Positions 37,200-50,976 of a stretch of 64,000 nt of DNA are shown piece after piece. Made by a program: the position numbers and the translations under genes. The notes beneath the pieces are model-generated. The model was not told where the DNA came from, did no database searches, and saw only the letters and a list, made by a program, of their open reading frames with translations. This DNA comes from Spirodela intermedia (Eukaryota; Streptophyta; Magnoliopsida; Alismatales; Araceae): assembly GCA_902729315.2 (NCBI GenBank), contig LR746281.1:3408501-3472500 (forward strand). The letters run 5' to 3'. Position 1 is the stretch's first letter; the number at the start of each line of letters is the position of its first letter.

Positions 37200-39859
37200 A
37201 TGAAGGGTTCCATGAGACCAGGTGAAACACTAAGGGGAGTGAATTGATTTCCCATGATTTATATTCTACTTTATTTTTTGTATATGTGAAGAGGTGTTAA
37301 CATAGATATTCACACAACTTTCTAGTTTTGAGTACAGGTTTACTCATGCCTCTTTTTCTCTCTACATGAGTTCTTACTTCATGCACTCATCATTGTCAAA
37401 GACACTAAGAATTTTTATACTAGTTTATCCCTCACTTTACTAGTTCTTGCCTTAAATGAACTTTATTCCTAAGTTCACTATTTCTTATTACAAATATATA
37501 TTGATTTCACAAGATCAACAACCCAACCACACCATTATGATCTATGTAGCTATTACATCTTTTTCAAACACAAATAAGCTCTTATCACCACATGTCTTAG
37601 TCCAAATACACTAGTCTCTTTAGAAACCACATCCTTCATGGACATTACTAGGCTATCAATACCACATGCCTTAGCCCAAACCTCTCTCCACTCACCACCT
37701 AGGTACCTTAGGGCCTGAAAGAGAGAGTCAACTTTGAAACAAATGTTAACATGAATCAATATTGTAGAATAAGATATTTGATGTACTTAAAGTTCTTCAT
37801 TAAAGCATATGGCAGCTTGACTTTGTAAAATAGAGAATAATATTATTTTGAGTGAAAATGAATGTAGTAATGATGTCTTCATTTATGATTAATTTTTTTA
37901 TCCACACTCCTTTTTATTATCTAACATTCTATTGCCTTTTCTTCATCTAAAAAATGGTCATGTGAATTTAAATTTCTTTCCATTAGTTCCTTAATGCATT
38001 AGTGATATTTGTTTATTCTTTTCTTTCAAATTTCTATTCACACATCCATTTTAATCGAAATTTTATCTAGATATTCAAGATCAAATAAAGCCATTGGGCT
38101 TATCATTATTTTTATGTATTTTACTGATGTGTCACTATTCAAGATACATGTATCTTTACTCATTCCTTACTTCAAAGTTTACTATTCTCACATCCATTGT
38201 ACTTAAAACTCAATATAGAGATTCATAATTTATCAATAATCATCTGTACTTTTGGGTTCAAGTCCAAATAAGTCTATTTAATTTGTCATTTTGTCCACAT
38301 GTTCTACTAACATGTTACCATTTTGGATACATGGCAAAGACTTCTCTCATTTCGTGACTTTTCAATCACATCCCACAATGCTTCATATTTGTTGTTGTAC
38401 AGATCTTGGGTTCAAATCTTGTTAGAGACATTGATGTTCTGATTTTTTTCAAATATTTCTTTGCTTAGTTTTATAACATGTTGTTCAAGTTCTAATTTTG
38501 AATATACTTATGACTTTGTTCCTTTGTGATTATGAGGTATTTTAGTTGCCAAGGTTCCACCTTTTCATCACTCAGGTCCTAAGTTAGAATCTTGTACTTG
38601 AATTAGTACTCATTTATTTTCTTGATGTTTTTGTTGTTAAGGCTTTTAACTTTCTATCGTTCAAGTTTTGAATTCAAATCCATTTGGTGACTTCGTATTT
38701 CTTAGTTTTATATAAACTTAGTCACATATGTTGACACTTGATTTCTTATACTTATATACCAACTATATGAAATTGTATTATATTCAACATATGAATATAT
38801 CAAGGATATAACTCATTAGATTTGTTTGTTAGCTATAGAATTATTCAACCATCATCAATATACAACTTGAATATTTTTTAGAGATGTTAAACTTGTAACA
38901 TAAGTTCTCATGAAATCTATTTAATGTTCAATAAATATTTAGTAAATATTTTTTAATATTATGTAAATAAATTTTCACTCAGAGTATTAAAACTGAGGGG
39001 CATCAACAAGACTAACAATCATCCTATTATGTAATAATTAGTTATCTCATAATTGTTTTGAATCTTATTCTTTCATCCATCAAAATTTAAATAGTTATTT
39101 TAGGGGCACGAGAACATATTTTTTAATGTTAATTTATTTTTTTATTTATGATTAATATGAAATTAATTTTTTTCCTTATTAAAAAACACTCATATCTCAA
39201 TCAATTCAGTGTGAAATTGAATCATCAATTGATCCCCAAATATGTCATATTTGTCCTTAAGTTTTGGTTTATTTTATTATTTGTGAGTGTTATAATACTT
39301 GGGTTCATATCATGAACTCTATTCTATTTTTACAATTTGTGATTCAAGATTGACATTGAAACACAATGATCAAAAAAAGTAATATAATAGAAAACTTTTA
39401 AATTTTGGATGCAGATAATATTTTACCTAATTCTTCATTATGGTCTTCCCTCTTGACTAAAGACAATCAAATCATTACAAACTCCACCAACAATGTTTCT
39501 ATCTACATCTGATAGAACAGATTTAGTCATTTTTCTTGTAAAATCTTAGAAGCACTATAGACTCAATTATTTGTTAAAACATTTAACATATTATTAATAT
39601 TATATTTTTTCTTGAAAACAAAACAATTGTGTTACTTTTTGTTTGTCAATATTTAGTGCTATAAATAATTTCTCATAATTATTGGTGATTCTATAAGATT
39701 TACTTAGATTTTTCATCTGAAATATAAGTCAAATAAAATTTTTCTCATTTTAATTTTGTTTATTATGTCAATTTGGTTGTAAGATCAAACAATTTTGGAT
39801 CTAGTAATGCTAAAGAACTTGACTTTAGTGATTTCTTCAACAAAAATGATATAATGAGT
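37200..39859 (+). mobile_element. Dispersed E-family element, forward copy (boundaries approximate)
   Basis: It opens with CAGGTGAAACACTAAGGGGAG then TGAATT (near 37221), the same edge as the copies at 20385 (inverted) and 40085. It carries TACCTTAGGGCCTGAAAGAG near 37708 and degraded versions of the 85-bp repeat near 38470-38700. AT-rich, with no coding region. It lies inside the outer copia element and ends somewhere before the gypsy target site at 39860. Confidence 0.45.
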
Positions 39860-39864
39860 CAATG

Positions 39865-41370
39865 TGTAACAAAACAATGTTCAAAATGCAACGGAATCAA
39901 GAGTAACAAGGATGGTGTCCTCCCATAAACAATATTTCATCATAGAAGGAGAGGGCAATGGGGAAGAAAAGATGACAAGTAAGAGCCATAATCTGGGGTT
40001 TCGAGGCACCCCCACCTCCCATGATTTGTTTCTTCCACAACCCCCCTTATAGTGCCCTACCCCCTTGAAAGATTTAAAGGCTAGGCGAAATACCAAGAGG
40101 GGGAGTGAATTAGTATTTTAAAAATCTTGGATTTACTTTCTGGATAGTAGAAGTGTCAACACATGTGTTAACACAGCTCTGCGTGATTATCTACGTGCAT
40201 GATTACTTTTTATCTCCTCCGACAAGTTCTCACTATGAGTCAAGAACTTTTTATGCTGGTTAGCCCTTCATCTGACTACTTTTAGTCCTGGAGGATACTT
40301 CCTACCAGTATTCCATTATTTACCTCGAAAATATACACTGAAATTAAAAGGATCAGCAGCCGAATACCTCAGGTTTGACCTCCGCAGAGATCCAGCCCCT
40401 TTCGTGCCAAACAAGGCTTAGAGCACCTTGTGCCTCTGCCCAAAATCACTACCCAATTACCTTAGGGCCTGATGGAGAGCCTCTTTGAAAGATTTAAGCT
40501 TTATCTTGATCACCAATCGTTGATGAAGAAGGATGATGTAGTCTGCTCGCGGTTGAAGCTCGGCGGTGATGATTCTTGATCGTAAGAGAGATTACTCGTA
40601 GTAGATCAAAGTGAAATCATTGTTGTTGATCTCCCCAGCGGATTTCCGCATTGCTCAAGAGATAAAATCGGAATGTCATTTCAAATACTTACCTTTTTCC
40701 GGAACGCGTGGCAACGATCTCTGACCATTGCGAATTCAATATCTTTCTATTCTCTGGTCCGTTCGATTGTAAATTTTAACTGGAGATTATTCTCTCACAG
40801 AAGAACAACTTCCCTGTTGACTTCGTCTTCATATTCGAACGTTAAGATGGTCGTTTTCTCCACGAAAGTAGCTGATGTGTCATCGTCCAAATTTCCGGTT
40901 CAAGACTCACAAGAGCTCATTTGATATTTCGAACCATTTTCTTTTTCTTTTAATGTTGCACATGACTAATAAATAATTGCTGCACTTAAATGGTTAAATA
41001 ATCATAGATAAATAAACTAAAAACATAACCATCATTTACCTATTAAATGTTTTTTTTTCAACAAATATTTATTGATATATATGTGGTGCTTCACCTATTC
41101 ATCAATTCACTTAATCTCAAGATAGCGATAGCGTCATAAGATAAATAATAGATTTATTTGCATGAAATCTATGAGGCATTTATGATAATCTTGTAAATAA
41201 TATCAAACATAAATTATATATTTTTTCATATAATTGTAATATAAAAAATCTATGCCCAAGGGCATCAAATCCCTTACATAATCGGTGCCCACTTTTTCCC
41301 TTATCAAGCCAGTCCTAACAGGTCCATGTATGTTGGGATTTTACCACATGTCAGGCCTAGTGGCTTGGCA
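39865..41370 (-). repeat. 3' LTR of the gypsy element, split by a 1.2-kb insert
   Basis: Segments 39865-40066 and 41276-41370 together align along the intact right LTR, with shared blocks such as GGAATCAAGAGTAACAAGGAT, AATCTGGGGTTT and GTGCCCTAC, then CCAGTCCTAA. The break falls in the middle of the alignment. Confidence 0.85.
40067..41270 (+). mobile_element. E-family element inserted in the gypsy 3' LTR
   Basis: A 1204-bp insert flanked by CCCTT on both sides (40062-40066 and 41271-41275). Near its start it has GGCGAAATACCAAGAGGGGG then AGTGAATT, the family edge, and TACCTTAGGGCCTGATGGAG near 40459. Its middle is less AT-rich than its surroundings and contains a short open frame (40673-40924) with no recognisable homology. 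Confidence 0.7.
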
Positions 41371-41399
41371 CTTCCCCCCACTATTTTAAACACCTTGTC

Positions 41400-42400
41400 C
41401 CCAAGGTTTAGGCTAGGAAATTGATCCTAAATGTCTTGAGCGAGCTCCCACATTGCTTCGAATGTTGTAGGTCCTTCAATTGTATTAACACCTCCGGTCC
41501 ACACTTGGAATGGTGGACGTTTAAGATCTCCTCTAGTTGGACATCCCATGTAAGGTCTGCAATGAGTGATGGAGGAAGAGGTTGGCTTTTGGCTTTCTTA
41601 TCATGCTCCCAACGCCCACTTTAATTGGGAAACATGAAAAACATCAAAACTTTGAGCTGTTAACAGAAGTTGTAGATGATAAGCAGTGTGTCCAATGCGC
41701 TCCAGGATCTGATATGGGCCAAAGAAGCATGGTGACATCTTCTCATTACGCTGTTTCACTAAAGACTTTATGTATGGCTAAAACTTGATGTAAACTATGC
41801 TGCCCACATTGTGGTCGACATCTCGTCTATGTTTATCTACTTGAAACTTCATGTGATTCTGGGCCTTAGACATATGTTCCTTCAATGTTTCCAGCATAGT
41901 ATCCCTCTCCATGAGATGATCTCCCACTGCTTGTAGGCATGTTGGTTGTGATCTAAAGTAGATGATGGGAGGCAGGTCCTTGCCATGAAATGTGTGGAAG
42001 GGTGTTGTTTGTAAGGATTGGTGGAATGAGATATTATATCATAACTCAGCCCACAACAACCAAGTAGACCATTGCTTTGGTTTGCTAGATGCATAGCAAT
42101 GTATATATGTCCCTAAGCAATGACTTACCTGCTCCATTTGTCCATCTATTTTTGGGTTAAAGGTTGTGGTCTTTTCAGCTTCGTGCCTTATAATTGGTGC
42201 ATCTCTTTTCAGAAATTTCTAAGAAATATTTTATCATGATCTAACACAATAGTCATAGGAATCCCATTCAAATGAACAATCTCATGAACAAAAATATTGG
42301 CAATATTTGAAGCAAAAATGAGTGATATACAAAAATAAAATGAGCATACTTAGTGAGCCTATCATTCACCACAAATATTGAATTCTTACCTTGTGATCTC
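41400..42400 (-). pseudogene. Gypsy integrase core and C-terminal domain remnant
   Basis: Minus strand, from 42400 down: VNDRLTKYAHFI (about 42370), a degraded NRWTNGAGK-like block matching the usual PQTDGQTE position (about 42145), then MARTCLPSSTLDHNQ (about 41970) and the chromo-adjacent tail with LTWDVQLEEILNVHHSKCG (about 41500-41560). Stops and frameshifts throughout. Confidence 0.65.
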
Positions 42401-42410
42401 AATAAACCTT

Positions 42411-44095
42411 TAATAAGTCTTCATTATCATGAGTTAATAATTAATAAAGAATATATTTTTAGCCTTAAATCATGATAAATAGAAAAGTGGTTTTAATTAT
42501 TTAATGTGATTTTTTTAGTTAATTATGTGATTTTATTTAAATTTATATAATTTAGATGATTTTATTTTTGAGATAAAAAAAGAAAAAGAAAATAAAAAGA
42601 AAAGAAAAAAGAGAGGACCCTACTAGCTAGCCGGGCCTACAAGCAAGTTGGAAGCGTAGTCAAGGTAGAGTCGTGAGTAAGGGCTCAAGTAGTTGTAGAC
42701 TGATGGAGGCATGTGTGCATCCTTCCCCTTCTACGTCAATGACGTTAGTCGGGCATGGGGCAAGGAGTGGTTATACACACACGAGAAAGTGACTCATTGA
42801 TTCCCAAATCTTATATTCCTATATATTCATCTCAACATTCAACGTATAACAATGGTCTGACCTTTCTAGAATGTTTTCAATGATTTGAATACCTAAACTA
42901 CTTCTTATTTATAACAATGGTATACCATGATGACATCATTGTATAAGGGTATTTGAATACTTATCCACTCTCTCTCATGTAGGTGGATGATCAACGTAGG
43001 TTTAAATCCTTTTAAAGCCAAAACTCATTTCTTTTTGTAGATCCTCAATGAAGAATTAAGTTGTCAAATTACTCAATCATCAATGAAATTCTCATCAATA
43101 TAATTCATAGAACATAGTTACTAAAATTACTAAATGATTCGCGATAAAAGAATCATGAATCTATTGAGTAAATCATCTTCAATTGATCAATGAATAAATC
43201 ACCGTCAGAAAAAAGACAATGCACCAAAAGATGAGTCATTACCTCTTGAGAGTGTACTAAATGTGATGAAGAGCCTCTTCTTATTATGCAAACCTTAGGA
43301 TGAAGCTTTTTAAGATGTGCCCCACTTCCATCCAATTCCTCTATCGCGTGATAGTCACTAGAGAGCCGCAAAGTCATCATTTTTTCGCACCGCTAGGTGA
43401 CAACCACCGGTCACTATTCAATGAGCCATTTCATTGATCTTCAAACTTCGTAAGAAGATCTAGAGATTGCCCACATTATTTATGCCTAAGGAGAGCTTTT
43501 GAGCCTGTAGACATTACACGACAATTCTCCTGAATGTTCAAGATTATGGTGCATCACCGATGTATCATCACCACGATGCTAGAACTTTGTCTTTCTTATT
43601 TTCAACTTAACTTTTGCTTTATTTAGATGTAATTTATGTGATTTAAAATTTTAAAACTATTCTTCATTCAATTATAATTTTTTAAGCTTTTACAAGTCTT
43701 AATTTGACTAATTAAATTATCTATAATTACTTACGTAAGAATCACTAGGTAGAACTCTATTTTCGCATGATTCGCATTAGTTGGACATTGATGTCATCAT
43801 GACGTTTGTATCCTTATTTTCTTTTTTTGTGAATTTTCAAATATATTTTATTTTCATTTCTTAGTCTAAAATTCATAAAAGGATTTTATTAGTTTAAAAA
43901 AAATTTGAAAAATTATTTGATATTATATCACATCCTATGATTGACCTAAAATGTTTTCACTATTTTTAAAACTTTTATTAGATTGTAATTGATTTATGTG
44001 TTCAGAAATACTTCTAAATATCTAAAAATAAGTATTTTCTAGTTTTATAAATTTTAAATTTACGTGATTTAGTATACAACCATTAAGTCATATCA
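42411..44095 (+). mobile_element. Solo LTR, copy A, inside the gypsy integrase
   Basis: 1685 bp, related to copies B, C and D. It begins TAATAAGTCTTCATTATCAT and ends AAGTCATATCA. Flanks ACCTT and GCCCC differ only by transitions. It separates the integrase zinc-binding domain (44.2-44.4 kb) from the core (42.1-42.4 kb). A TATATATTC promoter-like site is near 42830. Confidence 0.7.
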
Positions 44096-44189
44096 GCCCC
44101 CAATAAAATCTATTATTGCCTTATCCCACACGTTCTAAGTTGATAGATAAGATAACATGCCACAAATTCTTGAACTAACTTTTTCATAC

Positions 44190-45300
44190 TTGACTAGAAA
44201 AAGTCTTGGTTGATCCTCTTGTACATGCAAAAGAATCCCAAATGACCTCTCATTGCTCTAACATGATATTCTTTGAAAAATTTGAGAATAAGTGTTGAGC
44301 TAGATGCTAAAATCATTCTATCCTTGTAATGCAACATGCCTTGGACTGATGAGTATATCTTGGTTTTGTACGATTTCTTGGAGTTAGCATTTGTCAAAAA
44401 TAAGTTAAAGGTCATTTCTCCTACATAAGGAATGCTTCAATACCATGTCTGAAGGCGTCAACTTCTAGCTCAAAGAGTTTCATAAAATCAAATAAGGCCA
44501 AGATAGGCGTGGAACACATCACCTCCTTAAGGAGTGCAAAAGCTTCATTAGCTGCAGCTGTCCAATGAAATATGTCATTTAGTTGGATCAGTGGCCATGA
44601 AATGCATGCATAATGAGCAATGAATTTATGAGAATACTCTATGAGATTGAGGAACCTACTTAACTCTTTGATTGTTTGTTGGTGATGGCCATTCTTTCAT
44701 TGCCACTACCTCACTAGTATTGACTTTGACCCCTTTAGATGATACCCAATGTTCAAGGAACTCAATCCTTTAGCAATTGAAGAGACTCTTCTTGATATTA
44801 AGCTACAATTTATGTGTCTCCAATCAGGTTAAAACTTGTTGGAGGTGATCAGAGTAGGCTTCCTATGATATGCTATATAGCAAAATATTATCAAAAAATG
44901 CTAGTACAAACTTACAGAGGTGAGGTTGGAGGATGTTGTTCATAAGTGCTTGAAAGGTAGTTGATGCATTCTTCAATTTGAAAGGCATCACTGTGAACTT
45001 GTAGTGACCATCATGTGTTTTGAATTAGATTTTCTAAGTATCCTTTGCTTTGATTTGTACTTGGTGGTAACCCAACTTGAGTTTGATTTTGGAGAAGATG
45101 GTCACCCCACCTAATTCATCCAATAGCTTGTCTACCATCAGAATTGAGTAGTGATATGTGATGATTGTGTTATTCAAGACTCGATGATTGATGTGGAACC
45201 TCCAACTCTTGTCCTTCTTACATACTAGTAAAGCCAAGCTGAAAAGTGGTCTGGTAAATGGCTATATTATTCATGCTATTAACATCTCCTGTACAAGTCT
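44190..45300 (-). pseudogene. Gypsy reverse transcriptase, RNase H region and integrase zinc-binding domain remnant
   Basis: Minus strand from 45300: RLVQEMLIA, then LLVCKKDKSWRFHINHRVLN (45229-45170) and LLDELGGVTIFSKIKLKLGY with HQVQIK, the standard gypsy reverse transcriptase opening. A degraded region follows down to about 44450. At 44345-44200, MLHYKDRMILASSSTLILKF and GHLGFFCMYKRI match the H2C2 integrase domain. The catalytic YVDD box is not intact. Confidence 0.8.
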
Positions 45301-47940
45301 TATTAAAAAGGCTATATTATGATATGGCATGTTATCATATCAAAAAATAATCATTTTTTATTTCTTTAAATATTTCATAAAGTTTTAATATTTTAGAGAA
45401 TTTTTAGGAATTATTTCTGATTTTTATGATCATAATTGATTTACTAATATGAGAAAAGTTTAAGAATTTTTGTTATCTTTCTATGATTTTTAGGAAGTCA
45501 ATATATGATTTTATCAAAAAGATTTAATTCAAAGATAATGTGATAGAATCAAGAGCTGAGGTGCTAACACGTGATATCACAAAGTAAGAAGATCAAAAGC
45601 CATCAAGAATGTGTCTACACGATTAATGGTAGATGGAGGATACTTATCAAGGGTGTAGCAGATCTTCACATTAAGAAAGATCCTACCGCTACCACAAGAT
45701 CTCCAAATTCAACACTTTAGATCAACTTGAGAGGAAATCAACTCTCACCTTATTTTATCATGGCCAAAAAGACAAAAAGACCCTCACTCACTCACAGATG
45801 TAGATCATATGATCTCAGATGAACTAGCTCACAAGAAAGCAGATATCAATCCTACATGTGTAATCTTGTGTCCTTATATAAACACTTACACATTTAAGCT
45901 GTCATTTAGGAATGAAAAATCTAACTTTGAATGCCATAATATTTAGTCAACTTGATAAGTCTTCATTATCATGAGTTAATAATTAGTAAATAATATAGTT
46001 TTAGCCTTAAATTATGATAAATAGACTTATATTTGTGTTAAAGTGTAAAAAGTGGTTTTTAGTTGATTAATGTGAATTTTTTGGTAATTATGTGATTTTA
46101 CATAAATTTATATGATTTTTATAATCTTTCTTTTGAGATAAATAAAGAAAAAGAAATAAAAAATAAAAAAAAGACAAAATGAGGGGGACCCGCTGGCCAG
46201 CTAGGCCCGCAAGTGAGTCAGAAGCATAGTCGGAAGTAGCTACGAGTTGGGGCTTGAGCGACTTGGACCGATATGGCACGTGTGCACCACTCCTCTTCCA
46301 CATCACTAGTGGTCAACTAGTTGTGGGGCAAAAAGTAGTCATACATGTATGAGAAAGGGACTTACTTTAAGGTATAACATTACTATATATTCGTCTAAAA
46401 ATTTGGTGCACAACCGATGTGAGACTAAACCCGCATCACACTTTCCCTAGAAGGGGCGGGCAACTAGTGCGGATTCAAATCCTCCCAGAACTAAAAGTCA
46501 TATATTTTTATCTAATTATCGTGACTTTCTTGCAGATTGTCGGTGAAGGATTAAGCAACCATAATTATTAAATCATCAGCAAAAATCTTGTCAACACGAT
46601 TCACGAAATATTGTTACTAAAATTGTTGAAGAATTCACAATAAAAGGATCACGAATCCATCGAGTAAATCATCTCCGATTGATTGATGAACAAGCCATCG
46701 TTGAGAAGAGGACGATCTGTTGGAAGATGACTTGCCACCTCCTGAAAGCATACCAGATGCGATGAAGAGCCTCCTCTTGCTGCGCGGACCTGAGGATGAA
46801 GCTCTTTGACACGTGCCACACCTCTATCTAGCTCCTCTCCATCGGGTGACAGCTGCTAGAGAGCCGCAAAGTCATTATTTTTCTGCTCTGCTAAGTGACA
46901 GCCGCCAGAGACGATTCAACATCCCATTTCATTAATATCTATATTTCGCAAAGAGATCTAGAGATTGCCTACATCGTCTTTATCCAAGGAGAGCCTTTGA
47001 GGCCATGGACACTACACAACGATCCTCCCGAATGCTCAAGATTTCAGTGCATCGCCGACGTATCGCTGTCGCGACGCCGAAACTTTGTTTTTCTGCTTTC
47101 AACTTAATTTTCATTACATTTAGTGATAATTTATTAATTTTAAATTTACCAATATATACTTCATTTCATTACGATTCTTTTGACTTTTATAAATCTTAAT
47201 TTGATCAATTAAATCGTCTATAATTGCTTACATAAGAATCTCTAGATAGAACTTAGTTTTCGCCCGATTGGCATTCACCAGGCACTAACATCATCTTGAT
47301 GTCTGCACCCTTATTTTCTTTTTTTATTTTTTTTAGTTTTATAAATTTTAAATTTGTGTGATTTAATATACAATGACTGAGTCACGTCACAACTCAAATG
47401 AAATAATATTGAGATTCCACATTGATTTAGATGTGTCTTGTGTTGATTCAAGTATTGATTAGTAGCTTAGATCATTAGAGAAGCATACTTGAAGAAGAAA
47501 CCACTTGACCTTGGCAAAATATAAAGGCCCAAAGTATATTTTTCTAGGTCTAGTGCATTTCACACATGAACAAGCATCTAAGTATTCATAGGTTAGAAAT
47601 AGATAGAGATATGATTTCAATCTCATATTACGATTCTTTTATGAGTGTTTTCCACCTCAATCATTTCCCACATCATCACATTTCTATTTTTTCCTTTTTC
47701 GCAATAAATATCTTTCTTATTTACTCTCGCCCCTTCTTCTTCATGTTCATATCATCTCAATATATTGATTAAATAGAATAGTAGCTACCTATCACCTAAT
47801 TCTCATTCCCTATGGATCGACTTCGAACTTACCTTAGTACTTGCTTATTTTAATATTTTAATTAGGTAAATTCAGGATTCTAAATATTTTTGGTCAACTG
47901 ATTTCAAGGCATTTAAATGATCCTTGTTTTTGTTTTATCA
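45298..47940. mobile_element. Insert between gypsy protease and reverse transcriptase, flanked by ACAAG
   Basis: ACAAG occurs at 45293-45297 and at 47941-47945. Removing the interval rejoins the gypsy reading (ending KRLV on one side and RLVQEM on the other). Without the solo LTR nested in it, the insert is about 1.2 kb. Its right edge ends TTTTATCA. It has no coding content and is probably another solo LTR or non-autonomous element; the left end (TCTTATT) is not a normal TG/CA terminus. Confidence 0.6.
45953..47389 (+). mobile_element. Solo LTR, copy B, perfect CAACT target duplication
   Basis: 1437 bp with TG..CA ends (TGATAAGTC..CACGTCA), flanked by CAACT at 45948-45952 and 47390-47394. 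It is about 250 bp shorter than the other copies because it lacks a segment matching roughly 43825-44040 of copy A. This is the youngest layer of the nest. Confidence 0.88.
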
Positions 47941-47945
47941 ACAAG

Positions 47946-49267
47946 CCTTTTCAAGACATCTTTTTACAGGTGATGATATCAAAAATTGTCACAAGGTAAT
48001 TAGCCCGATACCTACCTGAAGGGAGATGGTATGATTTATCTCTCTTGCTGATAGGGGCCATTGTATTGGCTCAAAATGCTTAGAATTGTCCTTTAAGTGT
48101 TTCTACTGATATGGCTTGATGCTTGTCATCTTGATTGAAGAGTTCTTGCAACTAAAATTATTGTACATCATCCATATCCACTGAATTATTTTTAATGGTG
48201 ACAGATTTTAATGAAATATTTGTGCTTTGTTACCCTAGGTCACCTTGCAGCATCACTATCTTGTCACCTGCTTGGTAATGCATCATGAGTAGGCCCCAAT
48301 AGATGACTATGTAACCCAAGGTTCATAACCATTGAATGCCAAGGACGATGTCACAGTTGCTACAGCCAAGTAGTAGAAAACTTTCTTAGATTTGTATGCC
48401 CTACACCTCAATGATAATTCTTCTACATATACCAAGGCTACGAGTTGCAAATTATTGCCAAGTGTAATGGTGAAGCATAGTGCCTCATCGATGGTGAGTT
48501 GGAGTTCTTGGGCCACGATTTCTAAAATAAAATTGTTAGTGGTACCTAGGTCCACTAATATCGTGACTTCCTAACAATTTAGTTGCCCTACCATTCTCAA
48601 GGTGCTAACAGCTAGAACTCCTCATTGGATGTTGTGGATGGACACTTCGGCATTGACTAATGTTGTGGCTTCAATTGTTGCTTGCTGATCTTGTCCACTA
48701 TTGTGTTGTATTATTGGCTCTTCAGCTTCCTCATTAATGTCATTTTCATGTACCACTAGTAATTGGAGGCCTCACTTATACTGATGACTTAGTCTAAACT
48801 TCTCATCATAGTGAAAACATAATCTCTTTCCCTTTCGATATTGGAATTCTACATCAGCAAGTCTCAACTACTTCTTAGGGCCTCCACTTGTACTTGTCTT
48901 GCCTCCATGAGGGATGCCATGGGGATTGATTGTTGTGGCCATCTAGCTAGAGGGCTGGTCCATTACTTGTTCTTCTTACTTCAGAGTGAATGAAAATGTA
49001 GGTTTGCTTAGTTTGTAACTAATTGATTTCCTTAGCTTGGTGGTGCAAGTTTTGGCCAATTGAGCTAACTCTAATGTGTTGGTTAGCTCTGAAGGTTTGA
49101 ATATGCTGATCTCTACCATGATTTTAAGTTTCAACTTGCTGAAGACCACACCTAATAATATGCCTAAATGTAACTTGGGTAAGAAGACCACAATAGCTTC
49201 TAATTCATGATGAAACTCTAAAATGGTGCCTTACTACTTCAAGACAAAAAGTTATTAATATGGGTTG
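47946..49267 (-). pseudogene. Gypsy protease and end of gag remnant
   Basis: Minus strand 48552-48310: DLGTTNNFILEIVAQELQ and LGNNLQLVALVYVEELSL, matching the retropepsin block (D-S/T-G/T-x-x-N-F) with the active-site DSG changed to DLG. The spacer to polymerase near 48040 keeps REINHTISLQ. Above it, 49190-48990 reads ELTNTLELAQLAKTCTTKLR, the end of a gypsy gag. Confidence 0.7.
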
Positions 49268-50976
49268 TGATGTGACTTAGTTGTTGTATAGTAAATCATG
49301 CAAAGTTAAAATTTATAAAACTAGAAAATATGAATTTTTAGATATTTAGAAGTATTTTTAAATAAATATATTAATTATAATTCAAAAAATTTCCAAAAAT
49401 AGTGATAATTTTTCAAGTCGATCATAGGGATGTAATATAATATCAGGTAATTATTCAGAATTTTCTCAAAAAATATTATTTTATATAAATTTTCTACAGA
49501 AAAATAAAAATAAAATATATTTAAAATTTATGAAAAAAAAAAGGTACAAACATCAGGTTGACATTAACGCCCGATGAATATAAATCAAGTGAAAATAGAG
49601 TTCCACTCAATGATTCTTACATAAGTAATTATAGATAATTTAATTGATCAAATTAAGATTTGTAAAAGTTGAAAGAATTTTAATTGAATGAAATATATCT
49701 TGGTAAATTTCAATCACATAAATTATCACTAAATGAAGTAAAAATTAAGTTGAAAGTAGGAAAATAGAGTTCCAATGGTGATGCGTCGGCAATGTATCAG
49801 AATCCTGAGTATTCGAGAAGATCGTCGTGTAGTGTCTATAGTCTCGAAGGCTCTTCTTGGACAAGGACAACATGAGTAATCGTTAGATTTCCTTGCAAAG
49901 TCTAGAGATCAATGAAATGGGTTATCGAATTATCTCCAGCAACTGTCACCCAATAGAGTAGAAAAATGATGACTTTGTGGCTCTCCGACGGCTATCACTC
50001 GACAAAGAGGAGTTAAATAGAGGTGGGGCATATGTTAGGGAGCTTCATCCTCAAATCTGCGTAGCAAAAAGAGACTCTTCATCATATTTGGTACACTCTC
50101 AAGAGGTGGTGACTTGTCTCTCGATGGATTGTCTTTTTTTATCAATCGAAGATGATTTACTCAATGGATTCACTATCCTTTTATCATGAGTCATTCAACA
50201 ATTTTAGTAACAATGCCTCGCGAATCGTATTGACAAGATTTTTGCTAATGATTCAATGATACTAGTGGCTTAATCCTTCACTGAGGATTTACAAGAAAGT
50301 CGTAATAATCAGATAAAAATATGAGTTTTTAACTCTATGAGGATTCGAACTCATGCGGGTTGCCTACTTACATGAGGGAGATTGACATAAGTACTATAAT
50401 GGCCTTATCAAATGACATCATCATGGTATATCTCTATTATAAATAAGGGGCATTTTTGGTATTAAAATTATTAAAGTCTTTCTAGAGAAGGTATGATGTG
50501 GGTTTAGTCCCACATCGCTTGTACGTCAAAGTTTCAAGTGAATATATAATAATATTATAATTGTATGCAAGTCCCTTTCTCCTCTATGTACGATCACTCT
50601 TTGCCCCACAGTTGGTTGGCCACTAGTGATGTGGAAGAGGAGTGGCGCACACGTGCCCCTATTGGTCCTAGCTGCTCGAGCCCTTGCTCATGGCTCCTCC
50701 CCGACTATGTTTTTGACTGGTTTGTGGGCCAATTGGCCAATGAGTCCCCCTATTTTATTATATTTTTATTTTATTTTTATTCTTCATTTATCTCAAACGT
50801 AAGATCATAAAAATCATATAAATTTATATAAAATCACATAATTACCCAAAAATTCACATTAATCAATAGAAAACCACTTTACATACTTTAACATAAATAT
50901 AAATATATTTATCATCAGTTAAGGCTAAAACTATATTATTTACTAATTATTAACTTATGATAATGAAGACTTATCA
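49268..50976 (-). mobile_element. Solo LTR, copy C, inside gypsy gag
   Basis: 1709 bp, inverted relative to A and B, ending GACTTATCA (the reverse complement of TGATAAGTC). Flanking pentamers read in the element's own orientation are TGACT and CAACC, which differ only by transitions. Confidence 0.7.

Noticed and set aside
45034-45237. Gypsy reverse transcriptase frame as a working gene
   Set aside because: Only 67 codons remain open; flanking frames are broken by stops and insertions, so it is listed as a pseudogene.
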